From Candidatus Staskawiczbacteria bacterium RIFCSPHIGHO2_02_FULL_34_10 (lineage in GTDB: Bacteria > Patescibacteriota > Minisyncoccia > Minisyncoccales > Staskawiczbacteraceae): 6,173 nt of DNA. Below are positions 5,701 through 6,173 of the stretch, piece after piece. The stretch is taken from assembly GCA_001821915.1 (NCBI GenBank), contig MHOR01000013.1, forward strand, positions 1 through 6,173, read 5' to 3'. How positions within the stretch are numbered: position 1 is the first letter of the stretch; the number at the start of each line of letters is the position of its first letter. A program made the position numbers and the translations under genes. Under the pieces are notes generated by a model. It saw only the letters and a list, made by a program, of their open reading frames with translations. It did not search any database and was not told the DNA's origin.

Positions 5701-5750
5701 TGTTTAAATAATAATGGTTTGTTAATATACACTTATATTATTTAAAAACA
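5701..5750. repeat. AT-rich inverted repeat
   Basis: TGTTTAAATAATA (5701-5713) is matched by TATTATTTAAAAACA (5736-5750), complementary except for two extra A. The 22-bp centre is AT-rich and without clear structure. It lies between the zinc-ribbon terminator and the larger dyad. Composition alone makes such pairs fairly likely, so function is uncertain. Confidence 0.4.
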
Positions 5751-5768
5751 AATGGTGATTATAAAGTT

Positions 5769-5810
5769 TTTCTCGTGTAAACTCCAAAGCTTTGGAAATT
5801 ACACGAGAAA
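5769..5810. promoter_or_regulatory. 42-bp palindromic dyad, candidate operator
   Basis: Arms TTTCTCGTGTAA (5769-5780) and TTACACGAGAAA (5799-5810) are perfectly complementary. They enclose a perfect 14-bp palindrome TCCAAAGCTTTGGA (5783-5796) on the same axis. Only two symmetric pairs (5781/5798 and 5782/5797) mismatch in 42 bp. No T-run follows, so it is not a terminator. The right arm abuts a TATAAT, which places it across the expected -35 region of the downstream gene, a typical position for a repressor site. The downstream PaaX-like regulator is a natural candidate to bind it; that is inference. Confidence 0.7.
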
Positions 5811-5811
5811 C

Positions 5812-5817
5812 TATAAT
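5812..5817 (+). promoter_or_regulatory. -10 box of the PaaX-like gene
   Basis: A perfect TATAAT ends 12 bp before the ATG at 5830, so transcription would begin about 4-6 nt upstream of the start codon and the mRNA would be nearly leaderless. This fits the absence of any Shine-Dalgarno sequence. The -35 region falls inside the dyad and has no good TTGACA match at 16-18 bp; TTGGAA at 5792-5797 is only 14 bp away. Confidence 0.5.
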
Positions 5818-5829
5818 AAAATATAAAAT

Positions 5830-6173
5830 ATGAAACTACCCATCACAGATCAATTTTTATGGGATTTATACACCATACTAGATAAAACCGGTGACATATT
5901 AAAATTTATCACTCAAAGACCAACGATGTATAATTACTTACCAGGACCGAAAAATCCTATTTTTAACAAATATAGAAAAGATAAAAATAAAAGAAAATTT
6001 GGTGATCTTATATATTATTTAAAAACGAATGACTATATAAAAGTCAAAAAATTAAAAAATAAAAAAGCTATTATTATAACAAAAGAAGGGTTAAGCAAAG
6101 TATTAAAAGCAAGTTTTAAAATAGGGGGCAAGATAAAAAGAAAAGATGGCAAGTGGGTCATGCTAATTTTCGA
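5830..6173 (+). CDS. PaaX/Cas2-like putative transcriptional regulator (3' end outside window)
   Basis: The N-terminal 114 residues are visible and the frame runs off the right edge. Residues 5-95 look like a winged-helix DNA-binding domain: helices around ITDQFLWDLYTILDKTG and FGDLIYYLKTNDYI, then a strand pair ending in KKAIIITKEGLSKVL, the usual wing-then-helix pattern. A basic linker (KIGGKIKRK) leads into DGKWVMLIF, matching the G-KW-x-x-x-x-F start of the Cas2-like domain that follows the winged helix in PaaX-family proteins, usually continuing D-I-P-E. Most likely a small DNA-binding repressor, perhaps acting on its own dyad operator. No cas genes or repeats are in the window, so a CRISPR role is not supported. 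No Shine-Dalgarno sequence; the start follows the -10 box almost directly. Confidence 0.6.
   Translation, partial: MKLPITDQFLWDLYTILDKTGDILKFITQRPTMYNYLPGPKNPIFNKYRKDKNKRKFGDLIYYLKTNDYIKVKKLKNKKAIIITKEGLSKVLKASFKIGGKIKRKDGKWVMLIF

Noticed and set aside
5286..5732. Minus-strand 148-codon frame opposite the zinc-ribbon gene
   Set aside because: The plus strand has eight regularly spaced CxxC motifs and an excellent ribosome binding site; the minus frame is its complement shadow.
5830..6173. CRISPR-associated Cas2 and a CRISPR locus
   Set aside because: The winged-helix N-terminus fits a PaaX-like regulator; there are no CRISPR repeats or other cas genes in the window, and the Cas2-like part is cut off.

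Overview
The window reads as an AT-rich chromosomal segment, probably from a small-genome bacterium of the Candidate Phyla Radiation (Patescibacteria, Parcubacteria-like). This placement is inferred from the style of the sequence, not from a marker gene: Lys/Ile/Asn-rich proteins, AT-rich semi-palindromic intergenic repeats, several genes without a Shine-Dalgarno sequence, and a PaaX/Cas2-like protein of a kind often seen in that group. All stops seen are TAA or TAG, and no gene needs TGA recoding.

Left and centre (1-4955) is a class I ribonucleotide reductase locus. It holds nrdA (66-2840, large subunit with an N-terminal ATP cone) and nrdB (3893-4894, small subunit), closed by a strong intrinsic terminator at 4928-4955. 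The key observation is that NrdB has Phe (F107) where the radical Tyr normally sits and Glu (E69) as its first metal ligand. This is the signature of subclass Ic, the Mn/Fe, tyrosyl-radical-free type known from Chlamydia. NrdA carries an unusually long, low-complexity linker of about 140 residues before its C-terminal CxxC pair.

About 1 kb of accessory DNA separates nrdA from nrdB. In order it contains a hairpin just after nrdA, an AT-rich repeat, a small unknown gene that looks broken by one lost A, a degenerate copy of the first ~17 codons of nrdB, a compact hicB-hicA toxin-antitoxin pair, and a second AT-rich repeat. A 14-bp near-perfect direct repeat lies at both edges of this stretch. 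The best reading is an insertion or rearrangement that split or duplicated the nrdB start and left a toxin-antitoxin module inside the RNR locus.

Right of the terminator (4966-5697) is a separate transcription unit: a good sigma70-type promoter, a 66-residue two-helix membrane protein, and a 140-residue protein made of four CxxC...CxxC zinc ribbons. Both genes have strong Shine-Dalgarno sequences and look less AT-rich than the rest, so they may have a different origin. The unit ends in a probable terminator.

The right edge (5698-6173) has an AT-rich intergenic region with a loose inverted repeat and a striking 42-bp dyad. The dyad abuts a perfect -10 box, followed within 12 bp by the start of a truncated PaaX-like regulator gene that runs off the window. 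This looks like an autoregulated, nearly leaderless promoter.
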